Assembly: GCA_013202635.1 (NCBI GenBank)
Contig: JABMRO010000729.1
Span: 1-6,201 of the forward strand
Direction of reading: 5' to 3'
Source of the DNA: Planctomycetota bacterium
GTDB taxonomy: Bacteria > Planctomycetota > Phycisphaerae > Sedimentisphaerales > Anaerobacaceae
Length of the DNA: 6,201 bases
Below, piece after piece: positions 1 to 5,380 of this stretch. The notes beneath the pieces were generated by a model that saw only the letters and a list, made by a program, of their open reading frames with translations, did no database searches and was not told where the DNA came from. Position numbers and translations under genes: made by a program. Position 1 is the stretch's first letter. The number at the start of each line of letters is the position of its first letter.

Positions 1-56
1 AGACAAAAATCACTATCTATCTGTCTCCACAGACATAAGCTTCACCGAATATACTA

Positions 57-86
57 TCTATACCAAATTATATACCTTCCCGTCAA
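57..86 (-). promoter_or_regulatory. Weak candidate promoter reading out of the left edge
   Basis: On the minus strand, TTGACG (81-86) and TATAGA (57-62) are separated by 18 bases. The -35 matches the sigma-70 consensus at five of six positions, the -10 at only four. It would drive a minus-strand gene lying beyond the left edge. AT-rich DNA produces such matches by chance, so this is only a candidate. Confidence 0.2.
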
Positions 87-230
87 GGAAAATCCCTTTA
101 TTATATATTAGCATACCTCGTTGATATAACTTCTGGAGAAGTGCAACGAAAAGGCAGTTAAGCCTATTCATAGAGTCTCACATACTGCTCCCTTATCTTT
201 CAATTTTAAGCTCCCAGAAGGGCATTTAAA

Positions 231-252
231 TGATTAATGATGATTGATTATT
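231..252 (-). repeat. AT-rich heptad-like repeat, copy A
   Basis: These 22 bases match the reverse complement of 5755-5776 at 20 positions; the differences are the first and twelfth bases. Read on the minus strand, the segment breaks into three 7-bp units: AATAATC, AATCATC and ATTAATC. This copy lies in the intergenic DNA 3' of the flavin-reductase-like gene, beside the hairpin at 258-277. The other copy lies just 3' of the four-helix-bundle gene. Low complexity raises the chance of coincidence, but the ordered match over three units is more than base composition alone would suggest. Confidence 0.6.
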
Positions 253-257
253 TCTGG

Positions 258-277
258 ATTCCTGCTTTTGCAGGAAT
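258..277. repeat. Perfect 8-bp inverted repeat with TTTT loop (REP-like hairpin)
   Basis: ATTCCTGC (258-265) and GCAGGAAT (270-277) are perfect complements around a TTTT loop. The flanks read TGG on the left and GAC on the right. The form resembles the widespread intergenic palindromes of the type GGATTCC-C-GC...GC-G-GGAATGAC that occur in many copies in diverse bacterial genomes; that resemblance is from memory. It lies 38 bases beyond the stop of the minus-strand flavin-reductase-like gene. No T-tract follows on either strand, so it is not a textbook intrinsic terminator, although it could still stabilise a 3' end. Confidence 0.6.
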
Positions 278-315
278 GACAAGTAAGCTACCCATTAACG
301 TTAAGAGGCGGTTTT

Positions 316-819
316 TCAGGAGGCCGGGCCTAATTTATGTCCGGGGCCTATGGTGTACAGGCGTTTTTTCGGTTCCGTGTTGATATGGGAGGAGACAATC
401 TTACCGACAAAGATTATATGGTCGCCGGCGGGTATCTGCGATTCCAGTGTGCATTCGAAATTGGCGACCGCATCGGCCAACAGCAGCGAATCAATTGCCT
501 GGGCCGGCTCTGTTTTGCAATCGAACTCTGCGAATTTATCGATGTTCCGGCCGGACTTCGAGCCGAAGAATAAGGCCGCATCGGCCATCTGGGCCGATGG
601 AAAGGAAATCGTAAAGCATTTCGAATGCGTGATGGCTTCTATCGAGTAATGCTTCTTTGCAACGGCTATTGACATCATCGGAGGATTTCCCGATACAATC
701 ATCGTCCAGCCCAGCGTAACAGGATTGGCCCGGCCTGATTTGTCTTTGGCGATGGCTATAACCACCTGTTCGGGATATTTCGTTCTGATTGCTTCGGAAT
801 ATTCGGTTTTTTTTTGCAT
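316..819 (-). CDS. Flavin-reductase-like FMN-binding split-barrel protein
   Basis: The 167-residue protein looks like a member of the flavin reductase-like FMN-binding split-barrel family. These small cytoplasmic proteins bind FMN and usually act as NAD(P)H:flavin oxidoreductases or related FMN proteins. The family pattern is visible near the N-terminus: a first strand (VVIAIAKDK, 19-27), then N32-P33-V34-T35-L36-G37-W38, the Ser/Gly-N-P-P segment (43-47) and a hydrophobic strand ending in a basic AKKHYS stretch (54-59) typical of the flavin phosphate region. The C-terminus (RLYTIGPGHKLGP) fits short members of the family. The start is supported by GGAG seven bases upstream (827-830). Codons 2-5 include a run of nine A. 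It is divergent from the unknown membrane protein and looks monocistronic. The substrate cannot be told; a ferredoxin- or rubredoxin-linked role is possible but unsupported. Confidence 0.88.
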   Translation of the reverse strand: MQKKTEYSEAIRTKYPEQVVIAIAKDKSGRANPVTLGWTMIVSGNPPMMSIAVAKKHYSIEAITHSKCFTISFPSAQMADAALFFGSKSGRNIDKFAEFDCKTEPAQAIDSLLLADAVANFECTLESQIPAGDHIIFVGKIVSSHINTEPKKRLYTIGPGHKLGPAS

Positions 820-842
820 TGCTTTTCTCCGTGACTATCCTT

Positions 843-870
843 ATATTAAACTTTGGCAAGCCGCAGTCAA
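843..870 (-). promoter_or_regulatory. Candidate sigma-70-type promoter of the flavin-reductase-like gene
   Basis: On the minus strand TTGACT (865-870) is followed after 16 bases by TAATAT (843-848). An alternative -10, TATAAG, lies three bases further on. Either would start transcription a few bases before the GGAG ribosome-binding site at 827-830, giving a very short leader. A weaker plus-strand candidate for the divergent membrane-protein gene, TTGGCA (853-858) with TATGAT (874-879) at 15-base spacing, overlaps it, so the two might compete. Confidence 0.4.
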
Positions 871-974
871 TTGTATGATATTGATATAAAATGTAAAGCA
901 TTTATGTGGTGTGAAGATATTACTTTTTTGTCCTGATGGAGAGGAAAAATTTAAATATTTTCGGAGTTTGAGAA

Positions 975-1655
975 ATGTGGGGCAGAGTAAATCAATCAAA
1001 GAACAGAATTTCAAAAACAGACGGTTTAATACGAAATATAACTATGTATTTTCTTGCCGGGATTGCCTTACTTGTTATTTGTTCGTTGTCCGTCTATATG
1101 GTGAGCCTTAGTGCAGGTCAATCCTCGACGGACAGGGAGGAGCTTAGAACCGAGCAGAAACTGCTTTTTACGTGGGTAAATGTTAATATTGTGGACTCTG
1201 TCAATAAATGGCTTCGTGCAGCAGGAAAGGAAGATGATCTGTTATATGATTCTTATCTTGTGTTCGACACCGAACAGAGCAGAGTATATTTTGAAAAAGA
1301 GGACGGAGCATTAGTTCGAGAACCGGTTGAATTGCCTGCTAAATACGATTGGAAATTATATTATTTTAGGCCGAACCAGACGAAGGAGCTGGCTGGCATA
1401 ATACGGTTAAAGAACAGGCACAACAGGCAAAATCATTACAATATCTATAAAGAGGCTTTTGTCTTACAAACGAGAATCTCAGGTGATTTTGGTGTCAATT
1501 TCATTATCGAAGCATGTCGCGCTCTCGGGAGTGGCACCGGAATTTTACGGCTCGACGATTATCCTTTCAACCGTAAGTTTTATGAAAAAACCGAAGGAAC
1601 AGTAAACGAGTCTGCTTTAGTAAGTGAAGAAGAGTACCTTTCCGGTAAGTTATAA
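975..1655 (+). CDS. Membrane-anchored protein of unknown function
   Basis: I do not recognise this 226-residue protein. It begins with a basic, hydrophilic stretch (1-21, with R4, K9, R11, K14 and R20), followed by one clear hydrophobic helix at about 22-45. The rest is a soluble mixed alpha/beta region of about 180 residues rich in charged and aromatic residues (for example YDWKLYYF). The positive-inside rule predicts a cytoplasmic N-terminus and an extracytoplasmic C-terminal domain. No lipobox, catalytic motif or repeat is evident. The start at 975 is favoured by GGAG at 963-966, eight bases upstream. A GTG-initiated overlapping frame (911-1111) is shorter and lacks a comparable site. It is divergent from the flavin-reductase-like gene and 74 bases upstream of proC in the same direction, so co-transcription with proC is possible. 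The soluble domain might be a sensor or cell-envelope module, but this is speculation. Confidence 0.72.
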   Translation: MWGRVNQSKNRISKTDGLIRNITMYFLAGIALLVICSLSVYMVSLSAGQSSTDREELRTEQKLLFTWVNVNIVDSVNKWLRAAGKEDDLLYDSYLVFDTEQSRVYFEKEDGALVREPVELPAKYDWKLYYFRPNQTKELAGIIRLKNRHNRQNHYNIYKEAFVLQTRISGDFGVNFIIEACRALGSGTGILRLDDYPFNRKFYEKTEGTVNESALVSEEEYLSGKL

Positions 1656-1729
1656 CGGAAGCTTATTTTTAATTGTGGGAATAATCTTGAAAAATCCGAA
1701 CAGTTAACTTGTCTTTAAGAAGGAAAAAG

Positions 1730-2539
1730 ATGGATACAATCGGTTTTATCGGCGGCGGCAATATGGCTGAAGCCCTTATAAAGGGTGTAATAAACGCCAA
1801 ACTTTATAGCCCTGAAAATGTTTTTGTAAGTGATATCAGGGCCGAGCGGCTTAAATTCCTCTCTGAACAATATCGTGTTATTGCCTGCGAAGAAAACAGT
1901 GAGCTGGCGGCAAAGGTTCAAACCATCGTCTTAAGTATCAAGCCTCAGAATATGACCGATGCGCTGGAAAGTATCAAAACCTCTATAGGCAGCGAAAAAC
2001 TTGTTATATCCATCGCCGCAGGTATAAAGGTTGCCAATATCGCCGCCGTCCTGGGGGATATTGCAATAATTCGTGTCATGCCCAATACACCGGCCCTGAT
2101 CGGACAGGGGGCCGGGGCATTGTTTGGAAATGAACGTGCAAAGCCGATGCTGAAGAAGGCAGTGGAGATTTTATCCGCCGTTGGCAAAGCGGTTATTGTT
2201 GATAATGAAGATTTAATAGACGCCGTAACAGCTCTGAGCGGCAGCGGGCCTGCCTATTATTTTCTTTTAATGGAAGAAATGATAAAGGCAGGTATTCGAT
2301 TAGGTCTGCCTGAAGATGTAGCGAAAGATTTGGTCTTGCAGACTGCGAAAGGAGCGGGTTTGCTTGCTGTCGAAGCGGATAAAAACAGTGAAAGCCCCGC
2401 CGTTCTTCGCCAAAAAGTTACCTCACCCGGAGGAACGACCGAAGCGGCTCTGCAAGTATTCAAAGAAGGCAAGATAAGCGAGCTGATATCAGCCGCTATT
2501 AACAGGGCATATGAGCGCTCGAAGGAGCTTTCAAAATAG
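1730..2539 (+). CDS. proC: Pyrroline-5-carboxylate reductase
   Basis: This enzyme catalyses the last step of proline synthesis in the cytoplasm, reducing 1-pyrroline-5-carboxylate to L-proline with NAD(P)H. The 269-residue length is normal for ProC. The N-terminal Rossmann fold opens with G5-F-I-G8-G-G10-N-M-A13, the dinucleotide-binding loop. The conserved V-M117-P-N-T-P121 motif follows mid-protein. The C-terminal dimerisation and active-site domain shows S170-G-S-G-P174-A-Y and the family signature T231-S-P-G-G-T-T-E-A-A. No key motif is missing. I chose ATG at 1730 over a TTG at 1709 because AAGAAGGA (1717-1724) ends five bases before it and the Rossmann motif then begins at the usual distance. 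The upstream gene ends 74 bases earlier with no clear terminator. The ABC ATPase starts 39 bases downstream, so an operon is plausible although the functions are not obviously linked. Confidence 0.96.
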   Translation: MDTIGFIGGGNMAEALIKGVINAKLYSPENVFVSDIRAERLKFLSEQYRVIACEENSELAAKVQTIVLSIKPQNMTDALESIKTSIGSEKLVISIAAGIKVANIAAVLGDIAIIRVMPNTPALIGQGAGALFGNERAKPMLKKAVEILSAVGKAVIVDNEDLIDAVTALSGSGPAYYFLLMEEMIKAGIRLGLPEDVAKDLVLQTAKGAGLLAVEADKNSESPAVLRQKVTSPGGTTEAALQVFKEGKISELISAAINRAYERSKELSK

Positions 2540-2578
2540 AAATCGGTTGGACTCAATCCACTAAAAGGACAAGTTCGC

Positions 2579-3487
2579 ATGATTAAGACTGACAACTTAA
2601 AGAAACGATATGGAAACGTTGTTGCGGTGGACGATGTGAGCTTTGCGGTGGAAAAGGGAGAGACCTTTGGATTGCTCGGGCCGAACGGGGCAGGTAAAAC
2701 GACCACAATTCAATTGCTTTGTGGGCTCCTAAAGCCAGACGGGGGAACCGTGTCGCTTGACGGAAAGACCGATCCGAGCCTGGTTGAGGTTCGTTTGTCT
2801 TTGGGTGTGGTTCCACAGGCATTGGCGATATACGAAGAGCTTTCGGCCCGGGAGAACCTGCGTTTCTTTGGGAGGATATACGGATTAAGGGGGCGAAAGT
2901 TGAAGGAGCGTGTAGATGATTGCCTTGAGATTGCGGGGTTGAAAAATCGCAGTAATGATCGAGCCTCGAAATATAGCGGTGGTATGAAACGCCGGCTTAA
3001 TATGGTGTGCTCTTTTTTGCATGAGCCGTCGCTGTTGCTGCTTGATGAGCCGACTGTTGGGGTGGATCCTCAGTCTCGCAATTTGATATTTGATACTATC
3101 GAAGCCATGAAAAATCAGGGCCGGACAATAATCTATACTACTCACTATATGGAAGAAGCCCAGCGTCTTTGCGACAGAGTGGCGATCCTTGATCATGGTA
3201 AAATTCTGGATATGGACAGTGTTGATAGTCTTATTAAAAAGCATGGCGGACCCTCCCGTATTGAGGCTGAATTTGAAAAACTGCTTAGCCCCGACAGCAT
3301 CAAGAAATACATCGATAGCGAGAATGTACAGTTTGAAGATACGAAAATCAGATTTGAGACGAGCCGGCCTATGGAATCATTGGCAATGCTTAACCGCAGC
3401 GGCGTACGTTTTAACACGTTGAAAGTCCAGACAGCCAATCTTGAGGATGTTTTTCTTAACCTGACCGGAAGGAGGCTTCGAGACTGA
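2579..3487 (+). CDS. ABC transporter ATP-binding protein (ABC-2 exporter type)
   Basis: This is the cytoplasmic ATPase that powers the permease encoded directly downstream. All motifs of a functional nucleotide-binding domain are present in order: Walker A G34-P-N-G-A-G-K40-T-T, Q-loop Gln80 (GVVPQ), signature Y132-S-G-G-M-K-R-R, Walker B L152-L-L-L-D156-E157, D-loop near V162-D163, and switch His189 (TTHYMEEA). The R/K-rich signature and the roughly 90-residue C-terminal extension (about 210-302) are typical of the DrrA/CcmA-like subfamily that works with ABC-2 permeases in drug, lipid or polysaccharide-precursor export. The ATG at 2579 has AAGGA nine bases upstream (2565-2569). The stop codon overlaps the permease start in TGATG, indicating translational coupling. 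The sequence does not reveal the substrate. Confidence 0.95.
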   Translation: MIKTDNLKKRYGNVVAVDDVSFAVEKGETFGLLGPNGAGKTTTIQLLCGLLKPDGGTVSLDGKTDPSLVEVRLSLGVVPQALAIYEELSARENLRFFGRIYGLRGRKLKERVDDCLEIAGLKNRSNDRASKYSGGMKRRLNMVCSFLHEPSLLLLDEPTVGVDPQSRNLIFDTIEAMKNQGRTIIYTTHYMEEAQRLCDRVAILDHGKILDMDSVDSLIKKHGGPSRIEAEFEKLLSPDSIKKYIDSENVQFEDTKIRFETSRPMESLAMLNRSGVRFNTLKVQTANLEDVFLNLTGRRLRD

Positions 3488-4755
3488 TGAAGATGTTATT
3501 ATTTCTTGCCGTCAAAGACATGCGGGTACTGCTCAGTGATAAGGGTAATATGTTTTGGGTTTTCGGTTTTCCGGTTATTTTCGCCCTGTTTTTTGGATTT
3601 ATGTGGTCCGGCGCCGGCGAGGGACCTTCTGGAATGAAAATCGCTGTGGTTGACGAGGACAATTCTGAGTTTTCAAGCTCTTACATATCAGTACTGGAGT
3701 CCGATGAAACATTAAGAGTAGTCCACCTGAACCGAGACGAGGCAATTGAACAGGTCAGAAAGGGAAAAGTATCTGCAGCCGTTATTCTGAATGGCGGTTT
3801 TGGAGATGGATTTGAAGCTTTGTTTAACAGCGACGAACCAAAATTAGAAGTAGCGTCAGATCCATCGCGCAGAATGGAAAGCGGCTATCTTCAGGGACTT
3901 CTGGCCAAGGCACAATTTGAGGCCCTTAGCAGTAAATTCGATGACCAGGAGTGGCTGAGGGATCAAATTAAGCTATGGAGAGATGAAGTGGAGGGCTCTA
4001 ATGCGCTCGAAACCCAGCAGGCAAAGCTATTTCTAAATTTCTTTGACTCTTTTGATACTTTAATAAAGGATTCCAATGACGGGAGCTTTAGTGCAGGCTT
4101 CGAAGGAGACATAATAAACTTTGGCAAATTGGATGTTAGCAGAGAATATGAAGGTCCTATTTCACCGTTTCAGATAACATTTCCGCAGGTTCTGCTCTGG
4201 GGATTTCTTATGTGCACATCGACATTTGCAATTTCGATTGTTAAAGAGCGGACGGATGGCACTTTTGACCGTTTGCGCATCGGCCCGCTTGGATATGCTC
4301 ATATTCTCGGAGGAAAAGGCCTGGCGTGTTTTATGACATGCATCTTTATAGTATGTATTCTGTTTGTTTGTGCAAAAGCAATATTCAAGATGCCAATGGG
4401 CAATTTTCCGTTATTTTTTCTGGGATTGTTCTGCACGATATTGTGTTTCGTCGGCCTTATGATGTTTGTATGCACTTTGGGGCGCACTGAGCAGAGTGTT
4501 GGCGCAGCAGGCTGGGCAACACTTATGATTATGGGCATGTTAGGGGGGGCAATGATGCCACTGGCTTTTATGCCGTCGTGGCTACGACGGTTCAGTCATT
4601 TCAGTCCAGTGAAATGGGGCATACTTGCTCTTGAAGGGGCTATCTGGCGAGACTTCAAATTCACGGAAATGATTAGACCGTGTCTGGTGCTGCTGGCAAT
4701 TGGATTTACGTTCTTTTTGCTGGGGGTGGAGATGTTGCGAAGGCAGGATAGCTAA
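3487..4755 (+). CDS. ABC-2 type transporter permease
   Basis: This is the 422-residue membrane subunit of the exporter. A first transmembrane helix (about 22-40) is followed by a large extracytoplasmic domain (about 41-230). Five further helices lie near 232-252, 279-300, 307-331, 338-362 and 398-415, the six-helix layout of the ABC2_membrane_3 family. Between helices 2 and 3 is the characteristic cytoplasmic coupling segment K253-E-R-T-D-G-T-F-D-R-L ending in G-G-K277, by which these permeases contact the ATPase. AAGGAGG (3469-3475) lies 11 bases before the ATG, which overlaps the ATPase stop by one base; a second ATG at 3493 is less well placed. The extracytoplasmic domain contains a charged, probably helical region (about 130-200). 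A run of seven G (4543-4549) encodes G353-G354. Substrate unknown: toxic compounds, lipids and antibiotics are all possible for this family. Confidence 0.92.
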   Translation: MKMLLFLAVKDMRVLLSDKGNMFWVFGFPVIFALFFGFMWSGAGEGPSGMKIAVVDEDNSEFSSSYISVLESDETLRVVHLNRDEAIEQVRKGKVSAAVILNGGFGDGFEALFNSDEPKLEVASDPSRRMESGYLQGLLAKAQFEALSSKFDDQEWLRDQIKLWRDEVEGSNALETQQAKLFLNFFDSFDTLIKDSNDGSFSAGFEGDIINFGKLDVSREYEGPISPFQITFPQVLLWGFLMCTSTFAISIVKERTDGTFDRLRIGPLGYAHILGGKGLACFMTCIFIVCILFVCAKAIFKMPMGNFPLFFLGLFCTILCFVGLMMFVCTLGRTEQSVGAAGWATLMIMGMLGGAMMPLAFMPSWLRRFSHFSPVKWGILALEGAIWRDFKFTEMIRPCLVLLAIGFTFFLLGVEMLRRQDS

Positions 4756-4841
4756 ATCACTCTCAATCAAGATATGGCAGCATTGATGACTGCGGATAAA
4801 AACGCAGACCAAACATGCGAATCCTTATTTTACGCTTATCG

Positions 4842-4868
4842 ATGATTGAATCCGGCGGTTTCAACAAT
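4842..4868 (-). terminator. Weak hairpin just after the ferredoxin stop
   Basis: On the minus strand the transcript can fold a stem between 4860-4868 and 4842-4850. It has five Watson-Crick pairs plus a G-U pair, then a mismatch and two further pairs, with an inner CC-GG pairing in the loop. The wobble pair forms only on the minus strand, which favours a ferredoxin 3'-end role. No T-tract follows, so it is not a canonical intrinsic terminator. The convergent ABC operon ends at 4755 without a better candidate. Confidence 0.22.
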
Positions 4869-4871
4869 TGC

Positions 4872-5054
4872 TTAATCGACTATAATTGCCTCGACCGGGC
4901 ATTCGTCAGCGGCCTGCTGAACAGCTTCTTCGTACTCGGCTGGTACTTCATCGACAATAACTATGGCCATTTCATCGCCCATGTCGAAAACTTCAGGACA
5001 GGTATCGACGCAAAGCCCGCAGGCAGTGCAGGTATCCTCAATTCTTGCTATCAT
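4872..5054 (-). CDS. Small single-cluster 4Fe-4S ferredoxin
   Basis: This 60-residue cytoplasmic electron carrier has the length and layout of monocluster ferredoxins of the Thermotoga maritima/Desulfovibrio gigas type. C9-x2-C12-x2-C15 and the distant C52-P are the expected four cluster ligands. C19-P corresponds to the cysteine that, in those relatives, forms a disulfide with a cysteine eight residues before the last ligand. Here that position is A44, so C19 is unpaired. The protein is extremely acidic: 16 Asp/Glu against one Arg and no Lys. The ATG at 5054 has AAGGGG (5062-5067) seven bases upstream and a strong promoter further up. It is monocistronic, convergent with the ABC operon and divergent from the SRP RNA. 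It probably donates electrons to anaerobic oxidoreductases; no partner is encoded nearby. Confidence 0.93.
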   Translation of the reverse strand: MIARIEDTCTACGLCVDTCPEVFDMGDEMAIVIVDEVPAEYEEAVQQAADECPVEAIIVD

Positions 5055-5078
5055 GATAATTCCCCTTCGTAATCGGCC

Positions 5079-5091
5079 CCGCCACAGGCGG
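5079..5091 (-). promoter_or_regulatory. GC-rich hairpin in the ferredoxin leader
   Basis: CCGCC and GGCGG pair perfectly around a three-base loop in the otherwise AT-rich leader between the ferredoxin promoter and its ribosome-binding site (5062-5067). It could stabilise the leader or tune translation. On the plus strand the same hairpin is followed by CTTTT (5092-5096), so it might alternatively stop read-through from the left. Neither role is demonstrated. Confidence 0.3.
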
Positions 5092-5124
5092 CTTTTCGAT
5101 ATTTACTTTTATAATCGATTATTG

Positions 5125-5152
5125 AATGTATCATTGCCGGAAAAAATGTCAA
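5125..5152 (-). promoter_or_regulatory. Promoter of the ferredoxin gene
   Basis: On the minus strand a perfect TTGACA (5147-5152) is separated by 16 bases from TACATT (5125-5130), which is preceded by TGA, giving an extended TGn -10 element. Transcription would begin near 5118, leaving a leader of about 64 bases that includes the hairpin at 5079-5091 and the AAGGGG ribosome-binding site. This is the best sigma-70-type promoter in the window and suggests substantial expression. Confidence 0.6.
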
Positions 5153-5184
5153 TTTAAAATTTATGTGGAAATAGCCATCTTCTC

Positions 5185-5193
5185 TGTTATACT
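5185..5193 (+). promoter_or_regulatory. Candidate extended -10 element of the SRP RNA promoter
   Basis: TGTTATACT fits an extended -10 (TGn followed by TATACT, five of six). No convincing -35 lies 16-18 bases upstream, which extended -10 promoters can tolerate. Transcription from about 5200 would give a precursor with a 5' leader of some 35 bases that would have to be trimmed to the mature SRP RNA end. RNase P trims a leader from E. coli 4.5S RNA in the same way. Confidence 0.4.
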
Positions 5194-5235
5194 ACCAATA
5201 TATTCCGAGTAAATAAATAATCAGTAGTCAATTTT

Positions 5236-5338
5236 GGGGCCGGGTCCCATGCAAGCCGAGCCCGCGAACTTGGTCAGGCGGGGAACCGAGCAGCCATAAG
5301 CGTGTCGCTTGGTTGTGCTGTGGGTAAACCCGGCCACC
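5236..5338 (+). ncRNA. ffs: Small bacterial signal recognition particle RNA (4.5S type)
   Basis: This RNA binds the Ffh GTPase and brings ribosomes translating membrane proteins to the membrane. The hallmark apical domain is at 5272-5295: GGTCAGG, a CGG-GGAA-CCG stem with the GGAA tetraloop, then AGCAGCC, matching the universally conserved Ffh-binding core. The rest folds as one long hairpin. 5238-5245 pairs perfectly with 5328-5335 (GGCCGGGT with ACCCGGCC), then CCCA with TGGG (5246-5249 with 5321-5324), CAAGC with GCTTG (5252-5256 with 5307-5311), and CGC with GCG (5263-5265 with 5300-5302). The length of about 100 bases with no Alu domain marks the short Gram-negative-type SRP RNA. The closing helix followed by four T (5339-5342) may also help end transcription. 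The exact ends are estimates from pairing. dnaX lies about 450 bases downstream, an arrangement known from other bacteria, but interrupted here by one gene. Confidence 0.94.
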
Positions 5339-5344
5339 TTTTAT

Positions 5345-5379
5345 ATTGATTATTGTCTATTGACAATTGAATATTGAGA
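5345..5379 (+). repeat. Five tandem 7-bp units, consensus ATTGNNN
   Basis: Exactly five consecutive heptamers each begin with ATTG, at 5345, 5352, 5359, 5366 and 5373; the last three bases of each vary. The array ends one base before the ATG of the four-helix-bundle gene, so it occupies the position of the ribosome-binding site. The GAGA in the last unit is the only Shine-Dalgarno-like sequence. Within it, ATTGTC (5352-5357) and GACAAT (5362-5367) form a small perfect inverted repeat. Its first part, with the preceding T (5344-5354), is the inverse of 5755-5765 downstream of the gene. Confidence 0.75.
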
Positions 5380-5380
5380 A

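Larger units (their letters stand above)
1..315. other. Gene-free stretch left of the flavin-reductase-like gene
   Basis: I see no supportable coding region on either strand here. The stretch is AT-rich. It contains a weak minus-strand promoter candidate (57-86), an AT-rich heptad-like repeat (231-252) and a perfect short hairpin (258-277), listed separately. There is also a 9-bp direct repeat, ACTATCTAT, at 12-20 and 53-61, and a 6-bp palindrome with a two-base centre at 129-142 (ACTTCT GG AGAAGT); neither has an assignable role. A gene beginning left of the window on the minus strand would be consistent with the promoter candidate but cannot be seen. Confidence 0.6.

Noticed and set aside
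129..142. Palindrome ACTTCT-GG-AGAAGT as a regulator operator
   Set aside because: Single short copy, not placed at an identifiable promoter, and no matching regulator is encoded in the window.
911..1111. GTG-started 66-codon frame overlapping the start of the membrane protein gene
   Set aside because: No ribosome-binding site of comparable quality, a cysteine- and aromatic-rich composition without motif, and an overlap with the better-supported gene at 975.
2257..2706. 149-codon minus-strand open frame across the proC/ABC ATPase junction
   Set aside because: It is antisense to two genes with complete family motifs and spans their intergenic gap; its serine- and proline-rich composition is typical of a shadow frame.
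4543..4549. G7 run in the permease gene as a frameshift mutation
   Set aside because: The frame stays open and the residues on both sides fit the expected transmembrane helix and C-terminus, so the tract is intact as read.
4790..4807. CTGCG/CGCAG stem after the permease as an intrinsic terminator
   Set aside because: Only five pairs with an eight-base loop and no following T-tract on either strand.
4815..5072. 85-codon plus-strand frame opposite the ferredoxin
   Set aside because: The minus strand carries the CxxCxxC...CP ferredoxin pattern with a good ribosome-binding site and promoter; this frame is its shadow.
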